DNA of 16,087 bases from JAZMZS01 sp045580775 (GCA_045580775.1 JAZNOK010000048.1:1-16087); one strand, 5' to 3'; positions 1-7,733 are shown, counted from the first letter of the stretch. A program made the numbers and translations. Notes: a model not told the origin generated them from the sequence alone.

Positions 1-1601
1 CCGCAGGGAGGGGAGCATGCGTGCTACGCCATGTGAATCTATCAAAGGGGGCGTGTGCTCTTAGTATAAAGGTGGATCGGGGAAGTGCGGATATTTCGCT
101 TGTACGTGTGTGTGCAGCAGATGATGCAGAAGTGATAAAGCTCAACTTTGCTTCAGATGTTACACCTCTTGCATCAAACGGAGCGTGGACACAGGACGGT
201 GCTTCTCTGACTGCTGACGGCTATGCTAAGCGGCTATACGGATGTGAGTCATGGGGGGATTACATTTTTGAGGCTGATATAACACCGATATCATCCTACA
301 CAAATATGGGACTGCTGGTCAGAGCATCAGGCATGACGGTAGACACTTCTATGACAGACTCGTCGCTTACCAATGCCCTGCAGGGATATTTTGTGGGCTT
401 TGGAACGAACAAGATAGTACTGGGAAAGTTCAACTATAACTGGAAGGGAGTTGCCTCCTATTCCATGCCGCTGTCCACCGGACGGACCTACAATTTCCGC
501 GTTGCCGTATGCGGTGCGGATATCTCGGTGTGGGTAGACAATGCCCTTGTAATAGAATATACAGACCCGGATCCGTATCTGTGGGGCGGTGTCGGTTTTC
601 GCACTCACAACTGCACCATGTCGATAGATAACATGTATGTCAACGATATCTCGGACACCGGCATGCGTACATTTGAAAATCCAACTGTGCTCAGTTATCA
701 TGACTTGGGCGATCCTACCGTTTACTGTGAGGATGGCAAATACTATCTCATGACTACGGGCAGATTTGATTACTACGAGAGTGATGACCTTGTCAATTTC
801 GAGTACAAGGGTGCTCTGACCGACAAAAGCACTCTCTGGGGAAATACCTATTACGGCGGTGCGTCAATTTTCAAGTATGACGGAATATACTATATGTTCT
901 ATACGACGTATATCTCCTCTGACAGTACAGAGACGATTATGTGCGTTGCTGCCTCAGAGAAGCTCACAGGCCCGTACACACAAACAAAGCAGACAAAGCT
1001 TGACGAGCAGGTGTGCGGTGCTATGAGTGCGGGAGCATTTGCATTTACTGCTCCTGACGGGCAGACGTATCTTTATTGGTATCAGACTCTCTCCGAATAC
1101 GGCAACTGTATCTTCGGAGCAAAGGTCAGCTTCTCTGACGGAATTGTAACGATCGACCGTGACTCGGTCAAAATGCTCGCATATCCCACCGAGGCTTGGG
1201 AGAAAAAGCAGGAAAACGGAGTTTCGGGAAGAGTGTGCGAGAGACCGAACGTGTATTATCATGACGGATATTATTATCTTTTCTACGCAGGCTCTCATTG
1301 GATGAGCTCTTACGGTGAGGGATATGCGACAAGCACCTCACCTCTTGGCGATTATACGAAAAATAAAAACAATCCCATACTGTCTTCGACAGAACAGCTG
1401 TACGGTGTGGGCTGTACATATATCGTATCCTCACCTGACGAAAGCGAGCTGTGGGTAGTTTACCATTGCCTGAAGTCCGCTGATGATCCTACACCCAGAG
1501 CAGTCTGCATCGACCGTCTCATATTCAGAGATAACGGTGACGGTGCGGATACTGCTGTTATTCTCGGTCCTACGAGCGGAAAACAGATATATCCGCAATA
1601 A
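1..1601 (+). CDS. GH43-type secreted glycosidase, 5' end outside window
   Basis: This is the 3' part of a glycosidase gene. The frame is open to the left edge (first full codon at 3), so the GTG at 21 is only the first in-window start-like codon. The opening residues (LSKGACALSIKVDRGSADI) resemble the last strands of a CBM6-type sugar-binding domain. About 170 residues of a LamG/DUF1080-like sandwich follow, roughly nt 140-660. A five-bladed GH43-like propeller then runs from about nt 670 to the end. The probable catalytic base is Asp at 711-713 (GDPTVY) and the probable acid is Glu at 1239-1241 (ERPNVYYHDG). The third-blade segment that normally holds the pKa-tuning Asp (IDP) reads SAGAFAFTAPDG, with no obvious Asp at that place. 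GH43 enzymes cleave arabinan, arabinoxylan or xylan side chains. No dockerin is present at the C terminus. The family fold is fairly sure; the substrate is not. Confidence 0.8.
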   Translation, partial: AGRGACVLRHVNLSKGACALSIKVDRGSADISLVRVCAADDAEVIKLNFASDVTPLASNGAWTQDGASLTADGYAKRLYGCESWGDYIFEADITPISSYTNMGLLVRASGMTVDTSMTDSSLTNALQGYFVGFGTNKIVLGKFNYNWKGVASYSMPLSTGRTYNFRVAVCGADISVWVDNALVIEYTDPDPYLWGGVGFRTHNCTMSIDNMYVNDISDTGMRTFENPTVLSYHDLGDPTVYCEDGKYYLMTTGRFDYYESDDLVNFEYKGALTDKSTLWGNTYYGGASIFKYDGIYYMFYTTYISSDSTETIMCVAASEKLTGPYTQTKQTKLDEQVCGAMSAGAFAFTAPDGQTYLYWYQTLSEYGNCIFGAKVSFSDGIVTIDRDSVKMLAYPTEAWEKKQENGVSGRVCERPNVYYHDGYYYLFYAGSHWMSSYGEGYATSTSPLGDYTKNKNNPILSSTEQLYGVGCTYIVSSPDESELWVVYHCLKSADDPTPRAVCIDRLIFRDNGDGADTAVILGPTSGKQIYPQ

Positions 1602-1612
1602 TGATAGATAAA

Positions 1613-1668
1613 GCAAAACAACCGTCCCCCTGTACTCAATGAGTGCAGGGGGACGGGCTTTGTTTTTA
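1613..1668. terminator. Bidirectional intrinsic terminator between the GH43 gene and pfkA
   Basis: Perfect 11-bp stem CCGTCCCCCTG (1622-1632) with CAGGGGGACGG (1646-1656). The loop can itself pair ACTC with GAGT. A T-rich run (TTTGTTTTT) follows on the plus strand, and AAAACA on the left gives TGTTTT for minus-strand transcripts. It lies between two convergent genes, so it can end both. Confidence 0.9.
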
Positions 1669-1671
1669 TGA

Positions 1672-2751
1672 TCACTTGGATATTTCTTCTGCCATTTTGT
1701 AGAAGGTCTCCATCTTGGTCCTTGCCTCGAGGCATCTTGCCTGCATGGCAGCTATCTGTTCTGCGGAGAAGTTAGCCGCGAGCTCTTCGGGCGTGGTTTT
1801 TTTCTTGTGGAGCTTGTACATAGCAAGAGCAAATTCGATATCTACAGACTCTATCTTGTCATCAAGCTCGCAGATAACGATGTTGGACTTGCCGTCGAGA
1901 AGCTCATCAACCGCCTTGACGCCCATAGTAGCACCGAGGAGTCTGTCGCGGAGTGTGGGCGAGCCGCCGCGTACAACATGAGCGAGTCTGGCAAACTTGG
2001 TCTCGATACCTGTCTTTTCTTCGATCTTTTCATGGAGATATTCGCAGTATTTTGCACCTACGTTTTCGCTTGCCATGATGATAAAGTTACGCTTGCCTTT
2101 CTCTTTGTACTTATTGATTCTCTTGAAGATGTCATTCTCGTTGAATTTGATCTCATCTATGAGAATAATGGTTGCACCGGTTGCGATTCCTGCATAAAGA
2201 GCAATATCGCCGCAGCCGCGTCCCATTACTTCAACCACGTTACATCTGGCATGAGACTCACATGTATCGCGGAGTCTGTCTACCATTTCGATCGTGGTGT
2301 TTACAGCGGTATCAAAACCGATGGTGTAATCGGTCGAGATGATATCGTTGTCTATCGTTGCGGGGATAGCGATGGTGGGGATACCCTGATTTGCCAAAGC
2401 TACAGCACCTCTGAAGGTACCGTCGCCGCCGATAGCAATAACGCCGTCGATGCCGAGACGTCTGCAGGTGTCAGCAGCCGCCTTCTGTTTTTCCACATTT
2501 ATGAAATCGTCGTATCTTGCAGTCCAGAGCATTGTACCGCCGTTGTTGATGATGTTGGAAACATCACGCATCTTCAGCTCGCGGACGCTGTTGTCGGGAT
2601 CTTCTACCAGCCCTTTAAAGCCGTGATAAATACCCATTACCTCAACACCCTTGTCTATAGCGGCACGGGTGATACTTCTGATAGCGGCGTTCATTCCCGG
2701 GGCGTCTCCTCCTGCGGTGAGAATGCCGATACGCTTGAATTCAGTTACCAT
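1672..2751 (-). CDS. pfkA: ATP-dependent 6-phosphofructokinase
   Basis: Phosphorylates fructose 6-phosphate to fructose 1,6-bisphosphate with ATP, the committing step of cytoplasmic glycolysis. The 359-residue product shows the full family signature: N-terminal nucleotide loop GILTAGGDAPGMN (9-21), GGDGT (108-112), catalytic TIDND with the base at Asp134, the DYTIGFDTA stretch, and MGR (176-178) for substrate binding. Gly111 in GGDGT, in place of the Asp of GGDD enzymes, indicates ATP rather than pyrophosphate as donor. It is longer than the usual 320 residues because of a lysine-rich C-terminal tail of about 40 residues. The ATG (complement of 2749-2751) has an AGAGGA RBS at 2759-2764. It is the only minus-strand gene in the window and appears monocistronic, with its own promoter and a shared terminator. 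Confidence 0.96.
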   Translation of the reverse strand: MVTEFKRIGILTAGGDAPGMNAAIRSITRAAIDKGVEVMGIYHGFKGLVEDPDNSVRELKMRDVSNIINNGGTMLWTARYDDFINVEKQKAAADTCRRLGIDGVIAIGGDGTFRGAVALANQGIPTIAIPATIDNDIISTDYTIGFDTAVNTTIEMVDRLRDTCESHARCNVVEVMGRGCGDIALYAGIATGATIILIDEIKFNENDIFKRINKYKEKGKRNFIIMASENVGAKYCEYLHEKIEEKTGIETKFARLAHVVRGGSPTLRDRLLGATMGVKAVDELLDGKSNIVICELDDKIESVDIEFALAMYKLHKKKTTPEELAANFSAEQIAAMQARCLEARTKMETFYKMAEEISK

Positions 2752-2836
2752 TTTTCTGTCCTCTTATATATGAAATGAAATTTTAATCAAGTTTAGTTTG
2801 TGCAAAAACATGTTTAGTTAATTACCAAACACAATT

Positions 2837-2865
2837 ATTATATAATATGATTTTGAAATTTACAA
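2837..2865 (-). promoter_or_regulatory. Sigma-A type promoter for pfkA
   Basis: On the minus strand, TTGTAA (2860-2865) is followed by a 17-bp spacer and a perfect TATAAT (complement of 2837-2842). The start codon lies about 85 bases downstream, giving a leader of roughly 75-80 nt. Confidence 0.7.
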
Positions 2866-2920
2866 GATGGAAAATGAATTTTTTTACAAAAAAGGATAAT
2901 AAAAGCAGACTCCCGCAAAA

Positions 2921-2935
2921 ACGGTATAAAACCGT
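2921..2935. repeat. Small inverted repeat, possible operator
   Basis: ACGGT (2921-2925), ATAAA spacer, ACCGT (2931-2935). It sits between the divergent pfkA and lipoprotein promoters, about 22 bases upstream of the latter's -35. The symmetry is real but short, and the role is a guess. Confidence 0.3.
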
Positions 2936-2956
2936 ACTGCATATTTGAGAGAATGC

Positions 2957-2985
2957 TTGAATAACGGCTGAAATTGTGATAAAAT
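2957..2985 (+). promoter_or_regulatory. Sigma-A type promoter for the lipoprotein operon
   Basis: TTGAAT (2957-2962), 17-bp spacer, TAAAAT (2980-2985). Transcription would start near 2992, about 23 bases before the ATG at 3015. The ten bases GTGATAAAAT at the -10 also occur at the -10 of the large enzyme gene (9923-9932). Confidence 0.65.
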
Positions 2986-3014
2986 CAAAGCAGAAGAATA
3001 TATGGAGGTGTACT

Positions 3015-4415
3015 ATGAAAAGAAACTTTTTCGTTTTTTTCTGTGTGCTTTTGTGCATGCTTTTGAGCATTGCAGGATGTGGCAGAACACACAGCCACAT
3101 CAACGATTTCTCACTAGAGTCTGAAACAGACAAAGCTACGTATATTGATACTGTAGCGGATACGGAACAGCACCCCGATACCGAAGAAACCGCACCGCAC
3201 CCCGGGGAGATAGGTTCTGACGGAAGGCTCGTCAAAGCTCCCGGGCGTGTTTTTTCGGATGAAGACAAACAGAACTTGTATAAAGCTGCTTGTGAAGCTG
3301 AGGATGCTAAGAACTATCAATACGCGTATGGACTGTTTTCGCTTCTCGGAGCGGATGGATGGAGTGACAGCAACGATCGAGCGGCAAAACTGACAAGGGC
3401 GGCGTATGCAAATGCCGTCTGTGTTGTGTCTCCGGATCTGTTTTTTGAACTCAGGGACGAGAGCGTACTCAGTGACGTTGGTTTTCTCTACTCTGATGTG
3501 AATGGAACACCGAGATTTATATACGTGGCAGAGTCAGACGGAAAGATAACGGCAATGACGTATACACCTGATACGGAGCTTACCGGAGTGATATCCTTTT
3601 TTTCGGTAAATTTTTACTATCACTATGTGTGTATATGTATCCGAGAGGACGGTTCGCTCAGGGTATTTTATGACAAAGGCAGAGAGCAGGGGGAGAGATG
3701 CTATTCAGATGAGGGAAAATGCTCGCATTGCATGACACAAAGCTCTCAGGACACTATTGACAGACTGGTATCCGAGCTTCAGAGCGAGGTTGGTGTAGCG
3801 AAGATAGCAGACGGCAAGAGCTATATGCGGTTTACAATATTATATTCGGACGGCTCGGTGCGTCAGTGCCACAAGGGAAATCTGCTCTTACGCGAGAACG
3901 CTCCGTACAAAGACCGGGCAAAGATAATTGACGTTGCGTACACAGATGACTATGATCCTACCTATCTCTTCTCAGACGGCAGTGTAAGATCCGAGCATGA
4001 AAGCGAGAGGGCGAAGCTGCTCACGGACATTCCGCGGCTTCATTCAATATCGGGATACGCATTTCTTACAGGCGGTCAGGTCTACTACGATATGAACGGA
4101 ATATCTCCTCCGAGAGCACTTTCTTTCGGAGAGGATGCAGTGTATCTTTTGCAGCTGTATTGGGGAGCTTATATAATGATATCCTCCGATGGCAAGGTCT
4201 ATAATGAGAAAAAAGAACTTATCGCACAGTCAGGCGAACTATCATATATATGCCACGGAAGTCACATAGATCATCCGTGCATTACAGTCGGTACTGACGG
4301 CAGGGTGAAAAATATCATCTGGCACGAAAACTCAAAATGGGCACATTACACGGCAAAAGAGTGGTACAAGCCGCTATCTGATGAACTTTTACAGGCAAAC
4401 ATAAGAATAAAATAA
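3015..4415 (+). CDS. Lipoprotein of unknown function with propeller-like repeats
   Basis: Function not recognised. The ATG at 3015 is chosen because GGAGGTG (3004-3010) precedes it and the product then begins with a lipoprotein signal peptide (MKRNFFVFFCVLLCMLLSIAGC). Lipobox IAGC has the lipidated Cys at residue 22, so the mature 445-residue protein should sit on the outer face of the membrane. An acidic Thr/Glu-rich spacer (about 25-75) is followed by a helical TPR-like segment (YQYAYGLFSLLG, about 97-108). The rest is beta-rich with five spaced copies of a DG(S/K/R)(V/L) turn (IREDGSLR, YSDGSVRQ, FSDGSVRS, SSDGKVYN, GTDGRVKN, roughly residues 209-432), as in RCC1- or Kelch-like propellers. 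A longer GTG-start reading from 2976 would cover the promoter. It is followed after 26 bases by the TIM-barrel gene, probably on the same transcript. Confidence 0.8.
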   Translation: MKRNFFVFFCVLLCMLLSIAGCGRTHSHINDFSLESETDKATYIDTVADTEQHPDTEETAPHPGEIGSDGRLVKAPGRVFSDEDKQNLYKAACEAEDAKNYQYAYGLFSLLGADGWSDSNDRAAKLTRAAYANAVCVVSPDLFFELRDESVLSDVGFLYSDVNGTPRFIYVAESDGKITAMTYTPDTELTGVISFFSVNFYYHYVCICIREDGSLRVFYDKGREQGERCYSDEGKCSHCMTQSSQDTIDRLVSELQSEVGVAKIADGKSYMRFTILYSDGSVRQCHKGNLLLRENAPYKDRAKIIDVAYTDDYDPTYLFSDGSVRSEHESERAKLLTDIPRLHSISGYAFLTGGQVYYDMNGISPPRALSFGEDAVYLLQLYWGAYIMISSDGKVYNEKKELIAQSGELSYICHGSHIDHPCITVGTDGRVKNIIWHENSKWAHYTAKEWYKPLSDELLQANIRIK

Positions 4416-4441
4416 CGGAACACAGGAGAAGATCATATCAC

Positions 4442-5305
4442 ATGAGAGAAAGAGCATATTTTGGTCCGGGAGGAAACAGCGAGGCGTTCTACTCGGCAAA
4501 GAAAAAAAGCACCCTTGAGGCACCTTCGTGGGTAAGAGAGATTGGACTTGACTGCTATGAATATGAGGCAGGAAACGGACTGCGTACATCCGATGATACC
4601 CTCAGAGCAATAGGGGATCAGGCACGGATCCACGGTATATCAATGTCTTTTCACACACCGTACTTTATATCCCTCTCGGGTATAGAAGCTGAGAAAAGGC
4701 TAAAGAGTATAGATTATATAAAGCAGAGTCTGCACGCGGCAGAGCTGCTTGGTGCTCACACTATAGTTATCCATACCGGAAGTGCCGCAAAGATATCGCG
4801 TGAAGAGGCAATGGCACTTGCCGCAGATACTCTGGCACGGACACTGGATGAGATCGGAGATACGAATATCAAGCTGGGACTCGAAACTATGGGAAAGGTA
4901 AATCAGCTGGGGACTCTTGAGGAGGTCATCACTCTTTGCAAGATATCTCCGAGATTTGTTCCTGTCGTGGACTTCGGTCACATGCATGCAAGGGAGCTCG
5001 GGGATCGCTTTACCGATTCTGACTCTTACAGATACATATTCGAGCGTGTGGGAGAGGAGCTCGGTGATGATGCGGCGAAATACATGCACTGTCACTTTTC
5101 ACGTATCGAACATACAGGCTCGGGAGAAAAAAAGCACCTGTGCTTTTCGGATGAAGCACCGTTCGGCCCTGACTACCGTCCTCTGATGGAGGTGCTTGCC
5201 AAGTATGGCTACTGTCCCTCTATCATATCCGAGAGTGCAGGCACCCAGAGCGACGATGCTCTCACTATGAAAAATTACTACATGGAAAGGCTCGGTAAAC
5301 TGTAA
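4442..5305 (+). CDS. Endonuclease IV-like / sugar isomerase-like TIM-barrel protein
   Basis: A 287-residue member of the AP endonuclease family 2 / xylose isomerase-like superfamily. By eye against E. coli Nfo, eight of nine metal ligands are matched: His71, His111 (IHTGS), Glu148 (LETMG), Asp177 and His180 (VVDFGHMH), His216, His232 and Glu264. The Asp of the DRH motif appears as Lys230 (KKH), so the trinuclear zinc site may be incomplete. True endonuclease IV nicks abasic DNA; relatives act on sugars. The start has an AGGAGAA RBS (4424-4430). The stop shares one base with the next ATG (TAATG), so it is translationally coupled to the M24 peptidase. Database entries of this kind are often called endonuclease IV; I would keep it as a TIM-barrel protein until tested. 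Confidence 0.85.
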   Translation: MRERAYFGPGGNSEAFYSAKKKSTLEAPSWVREIGLDCYEYEAGNGLRTSDDTLRAIGDQARIHGISMSFHTPYFISLSGIEAEKRLKSIDYIKQSLHAAELLGAHTIVIHTGSAAKISREEAMALAADTLARTLDEIGDTNIKLGLETMGKVNQLGTLEEVITLCKISPRFVPVVDFGHMHARELGDRFTDSDSYRYIFERVGEELGDDAAKYMHCHFSRIEHTGSGEKKHLCFSDEAPFGPDYRPLMEVLAKYGYCPSIISESAGTQSDDALTMKNYYMERLGKL

Positions 5306-6372
5306 TGGGAATCAGACTGGACAGGCTGAGAGAAGAGATGAGGTCAAGGGAGCTTGGAAGCATGCTCATATCCTGCACGGTAAACCAAAGCTGGGCGTGC
5401 GGCTTTGACTTTGAGGACGGATATTTGCTTGTATGTCCCGAGCGTGCGTATCTTATCACAGATCCCAGATATATAGAAGCTGCAAAGGCAGAGGCTGACG
5501 CTGGGTTTGAATGTATATGTGCTCCGCAGAACTTGTCAGAGCTGCTTTGCAGCTTGCTCTCCGACAATGGGGTCTGCACGGTAGGCATCGAGGATATGGA
5601 GCTTTCTTACTATGATGCGATGCGGTTTCGGGGGGCTCTTGAACCGTACAGGGTACTGCCGACAGGCAGTATGATGGATGATCTCAGGTCAAAAAAAGAC
5701 AGCGACGAGATAGAGAAGATCATTTCTGCACAGAAGATCACCGATGCCGCGTTTACGCACATTCTCGGATATATAAAAGAGGGTATTACCGAGAGGGATA
5801 TTGCTCTTGAACTTGAGTTCTTTATGCGTAGGATGGGTGCGTCCGGTGCCAGCTTTGACATCATAGCTGCCAGCGGCAGTGCTTCATCCAGACCTCATGC
5901 AGTACCGAGAAATACTGCTATAGAGCGAGGCTTTCTGACGATGGATTTCGGCTGTATATACGGCGGTTATTGCTCTGACATGACGCGTACTGTATGTGTG
6001 GGACGTGCGACTGGGCAGATGCGTGAGCTGTATGATACGGTACTGCATGCTCAGACGGCGGCTCTTGAGTATATCACTGAAGGAGTTCTGTGTGCCGCAG
6101 CTGACCGTGTGGCAAGAGATATTACCGAGTGTCGGTATCCCTCTTTGTTTTCTCACAGTCTCGGTCACGGAGTGGGCAGACGTATCCACGAGTCTCCGCG
6201 GCTTTCATCGAGGTCAGGCGACAAACGATTGGCAAGCGGGCATGTCGTGACTGTAGAGCCCGGAATTTATATAGAGGGAGTGTGCGGCTGCCGTATCGAG
6301 GATATGGTTGTTATCGGAGACGGATGTGCACAAAATATTACAGCATCACCCAAAGAGCTGATAGAATTGTGA
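5305..6372 (+). CDS. M24-family aminopeptidase P (Xaa-Pro peptidase)
   Basis: Cytoplasmic dimetal peptidase that removes the N-terminal residue preceding proline. The 355-residue length is typical of the short bacterial form. Residues 1-130 form a creatinase-like N-terminal domain. The pita-bread catalytic domain holds all five metal ligands: Asp214 and Asp225 (MDFGCIYGGYCSDMTR), His288 (HSLGHGVG), Glu318 (VEPGIYIEG) and Glu332 (CRIEDMV). His198 and His295 sit at the expected accessory places. The ATG overlaps the upstream stop as TAATG, with no clear RBS of its own, so it probably depends on coupled translation. efp comes next after 138 bases. A pepP-type gene beside efp is a common arrangement in Firmicutes and makes sense for recycling proline-containing peptides, but the link is only contextual. 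Confidence 0.93.
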   Translation: MGIRLDRLREEMRSRELGSMLISCTVNQSWACGFDFEDGYLLVCPERAYLITDPRYIEAAKAEADAGFECICAPQNLSELLCSLLSDNGVCTVGIEDMELSYYDAMRFRGALEPYRVLPTGSMMDDLRSKKDSDEIEKIISAQKITDAAFTHILGYIKEGITERDIALELEFFMRRMGASGASFDIIAASGSASSRPHAVPRNTAIERGFLTMDFGCIYGGYCSDMTRTVCVGRATGQMRELYDTVLHAQTAALEYITEGVLCAAADRVARDITECRYPSLFSHSLGHGVGRRIHESPRLSSRSGDKRLASGHVVTVEPGIYIEGVCGCRIEDMVVIGDGCAQNITASPKELIEL

Positions 6373-6392
6373 GAAAATTTTTGAAAAATGTC

Positions 6393-6421
6393 TTGAAAAA
6401 TCAGCGGATATACTGTACAAT
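6393..6421 (+). promoter_or_regulatory. Sigma-A type promoter for efp
   Basis: TTGAAA (6393-6398), 17-bp spacer, TACAAT (6416-6421). Predicted start near 6428, giving a leader of about 83 nt before efp. This lets efp be expressed independently of the upstream peptidase gene. Confidence 0.75.
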
Positions 6422-6436
6422 ATAGTAAATTACTAT
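6422..6436. repeat. Palindrome over the predicted efp transcription start
   Basis: ATAGTA (6422-6427), AAT, TACTAT (6431-6436): a perfect six-base inverted repeat immediately after the -10, covering the expected start site. This is a usual place for a repressor operator, but no known operator is recognised. Confidence 0.35.
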
Positions 6437-6440
6437 GCAA

Positions 6441-6466
6441 AGTTATACAACGGCGGCTGTATAACT
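6441..6466 (+). promoter_or_regulatory. Inverted repeat in the efp leader
   Basis: AGTTATACA (6441-6449) and TGTATAACT (6458-6466) pair perfectly over nine bases around an 8-nt GC-rich loop. No T-run follows, so it is not a terminator. The loop-side GCGGCT (6453-6458) can alternatively pair with AGCCGC (6487-6492) near the RBS. It could be an operator or a leader hairpin. Confidence 0.4.
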
Positions 6467-6510
6467 CCAAGACTCTAAAATAATCGAGCCGCTGAGAAGA
6501 CAGGTGTATT

Positions 6511-7068
6511 ATGGTAGTAGCAGGAGATTTTAAGAACGGTATTACATTTGAGCAGGACGGAAACGTTCTCCAGGTAATTGAGTTTCAGCATGTTAAGCCC
6601 GGTAAGGGTGCAGCGTTCGTAAGAACCAAGGTCAGAAATGTTATCACAGGAGCAGTTCTTGAGAGAACTTATAACCCTACTGACAAGTTTGAGAACGCAT
6701 ATATCGAGAGAAAAGAGATGCAGTATCTCTACAACGACGGTGAGCTTTATTACTTCATGGATATGGAGTCATACGAGCAGGTTCCGCTCAACGCGGACAA
6801 GCTTCCCGACAGCTTCAAGTTTGTTAAGGAAGAGATGATGGTTAAGCTCGTATCCTACAAGGGAAATGTATTCTCTGTTGAACCTCCTACGTTCGTAGAG
6901 CTCAAGGTACAGAAGACCGATCCCGGTTTTGCAGGAAATACAGGGACAAACAGCCTCAAGCCCGCAACACTTGAGACAGGTGCAGAGATCAAGGTTCCGC
7001 TCTTTATCAATGAGGGAGAAGTTCTCAAGATAGATACGAGAACAGGCGAGTATCTTTCCAGAGCGTAA
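6511..7068 (+). CDS. efp: Translation elongation factor P
   Basis: Binds the ribosome between the P and E sites and relieves stalling at polyproline stretches. The 185-residue product has the standard length and the three beta-barrel domains of EF-P. The domain I loop HVKPGKGAAFVRTK (27-40) carries Lys32 at the tip, the residue modified post-translationally in many bacteria. The C-terminal domain ends with the usual pattern VPLFINEGEVLKIDTRTGEYLSRA-type strand pair. The start ATG at 6511 has only a weak RBS (CAGGTG, 6501-6506), notable for a highly expressed gene; the long leader may help. No EF-P modification enzyme gene is in this window. The CD1247-like gene follows after 55 bases, probably co-transcribed. 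Confidence 0.97.
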   Translation: MVVAGDFKNGITFEQDGNVLQVIEFQHVKPGKGAAFVRTKVRNVITGAVLERTYNPTDKFENAYIERKEMQYLYNDGELYYFMDMESYEQVPLNADKLPDSFKFVKEEMMVKLVSYKGNVFSVEPPTFVELKVQKTDPGFAGNTGTNSLKPATLETGAEIKVPLFINEGEVLKIDTRTGEYLSRA

Positions 7069-7084
7069 ATATCGGAACAACACA

Positions 7085-7103
7085 GCGGTCTTACCGCAAT
7101 TTT
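7085..7103 (+). promoter_or_regulatory. Short hairpin between efp and the CD1247-like gene
   Basis: GCGGT (7085-7089), CTT, ACCGC (7093-7097), then AATTTT. The five-base stem is too short for a good terminator, but it could weaken read-through or act as a processing or stability site between the two genes. Confidence 0.3.
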
Positions 7104-7123
7104 AATACTGAAATAGGAGAAAC

Positions 7124-7555
7124 ATGATGACTGTTATTGAAAAGGTAGCATATATCAAGGGCCTTTGCGAAGGGCTTGCTCTTGACGAGAAGAACGCAGA
7201 GGCAAAGGTACTGCTCAAGATCGTTGACCTTCTTGAGGATATGGCAAATGACCTTGAGGATGTTGCAGCAGAAGTAGAGGAAGCTTACGAGTATTGCGAA
7301 GAGCTTGATGAAGATCTCGGCTATGTAGAAGCTGATCTCTATGAGGATGACGATGAGTGCGATTGCTGCGACTGCGACGATTTTGACGATGATGAGTTTG
7401 AGGTTGAGTGTCCCGCATGCGGTGAGTGTGTTCTCATCGAGGCAGAGGATGATCCCTCGGCGATAGTATGCCCCGAGTGCGGCGAAACGTTCGATTGCAC
7501 ATGTGACTGCTGCGACGAGGATGACTGCGACTGCTGTCATTGCGACGAGGAGTAA
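7124..7555 (+). CDS. CD1247 N-terminal domain-like protein with Cys/Asp-rich zinc ribbon tail
   Basis: Residues 1-70 form an acidic helical segment (IEKVAYIKGLCEGLALDEK, then heptad-like Leu/Val repeats, probably coiled coil) typical of the Clostridial CD1247 N-terminal domain family, whose function is unknown. The C-terminal half has two CxxC knuckles (CPAC, CPEC) spaced like a zinc ribbon. They are flanked by CDCCDCDD and a terminal CTCDCC...CDCCHC cluster, so 17 cysteines fall in about 70 residues beside many Asp/Glu. The RBS AGGAGA (7115-7120) precedes ATGATG; the second ATG (7127) has the better 7-base spacing, so the protein may be one residue shorter. It follows efp by 55 bases and is probably in the same transcript. 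Metal binding is inferred from composition only. Confidence 0.85.
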   Translation: MMTVIEKVAYIKGLCEGLALDEKNAEAKVLLKIVDLLEDMANDLEDVAAEVEEAYEYCEELDEDLGYVEADLYEDDDECDCCDCDDFDDDEFEVECPACGECVLIEAEDDPSAIVCPECGETFDCTCDCCDEDDCDCCHCDEE

Positions 7556-7563
7556 CGTATGTT

Positions 7564-7604
7564 AAAAAGCATGACAGAGAATAAAATCTCTGTCATGCTT
7601 TTTT
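7564..7604 (+). terminator. Strong intrinsic terminator after the efp transcript
   Basis: A 17-bp perfect stem: AAAAAGCATGACAGAGA (7564-7580) and TCTCTGTCATGCTTTTT (7587-7603), loop ATAAAA, ending in a six-T run (7599-7604). It begins nine bases after the stop codon. Confidence 0.93.
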
Positions 7605-7661
7605 GTTACATAGGAAAATTATTTTTTGCTATTTGTCATCCTATAGTTTTGGTGTTCAGCA

Positions 7662-7690
7662 TTGATCGAAGTAGATTTTGGCGGTAGTAT
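7662..7690 (+). promoter_or_regulatory. Weak candidate promoter for the first dockerin esterase
   Basis: TTGATC (7662-7667), 17-bp spacer, TAGTAT (7685-7690). Both boxes match consensus at only four of six bases; TATTAT at 7688-7693 is a better -10 but with a 20-bp spacer. The upstream terminator means a promoter must lie in 7605-7733. Confidence 0.35.
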
Positions 7691-7733
7691 TATGCCGTGG
7701 AGCTATACATTTATTATGAGATGGAGAATGATC

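Noticed and set aside
1807..2778. 323-codon plus-strand ORF opposite pfkA
   Set aside because: Fully antisense to a confidently identified pfkA, with no RBS or recognisable domain; it reflects codon bias of the real gene.
7085..7103. Terminator between efp and the CD1247-like gene
   Set aside because: Only five base pairs and a weak T run; co-transcription is more likely.
7662..7733. 24-residue N-terminal extension from a TTG start on the first dockerin esterase
   Set aside because: No RBS there and it would bury the signal peptide; the ATG at 7734 has a proper RBS.
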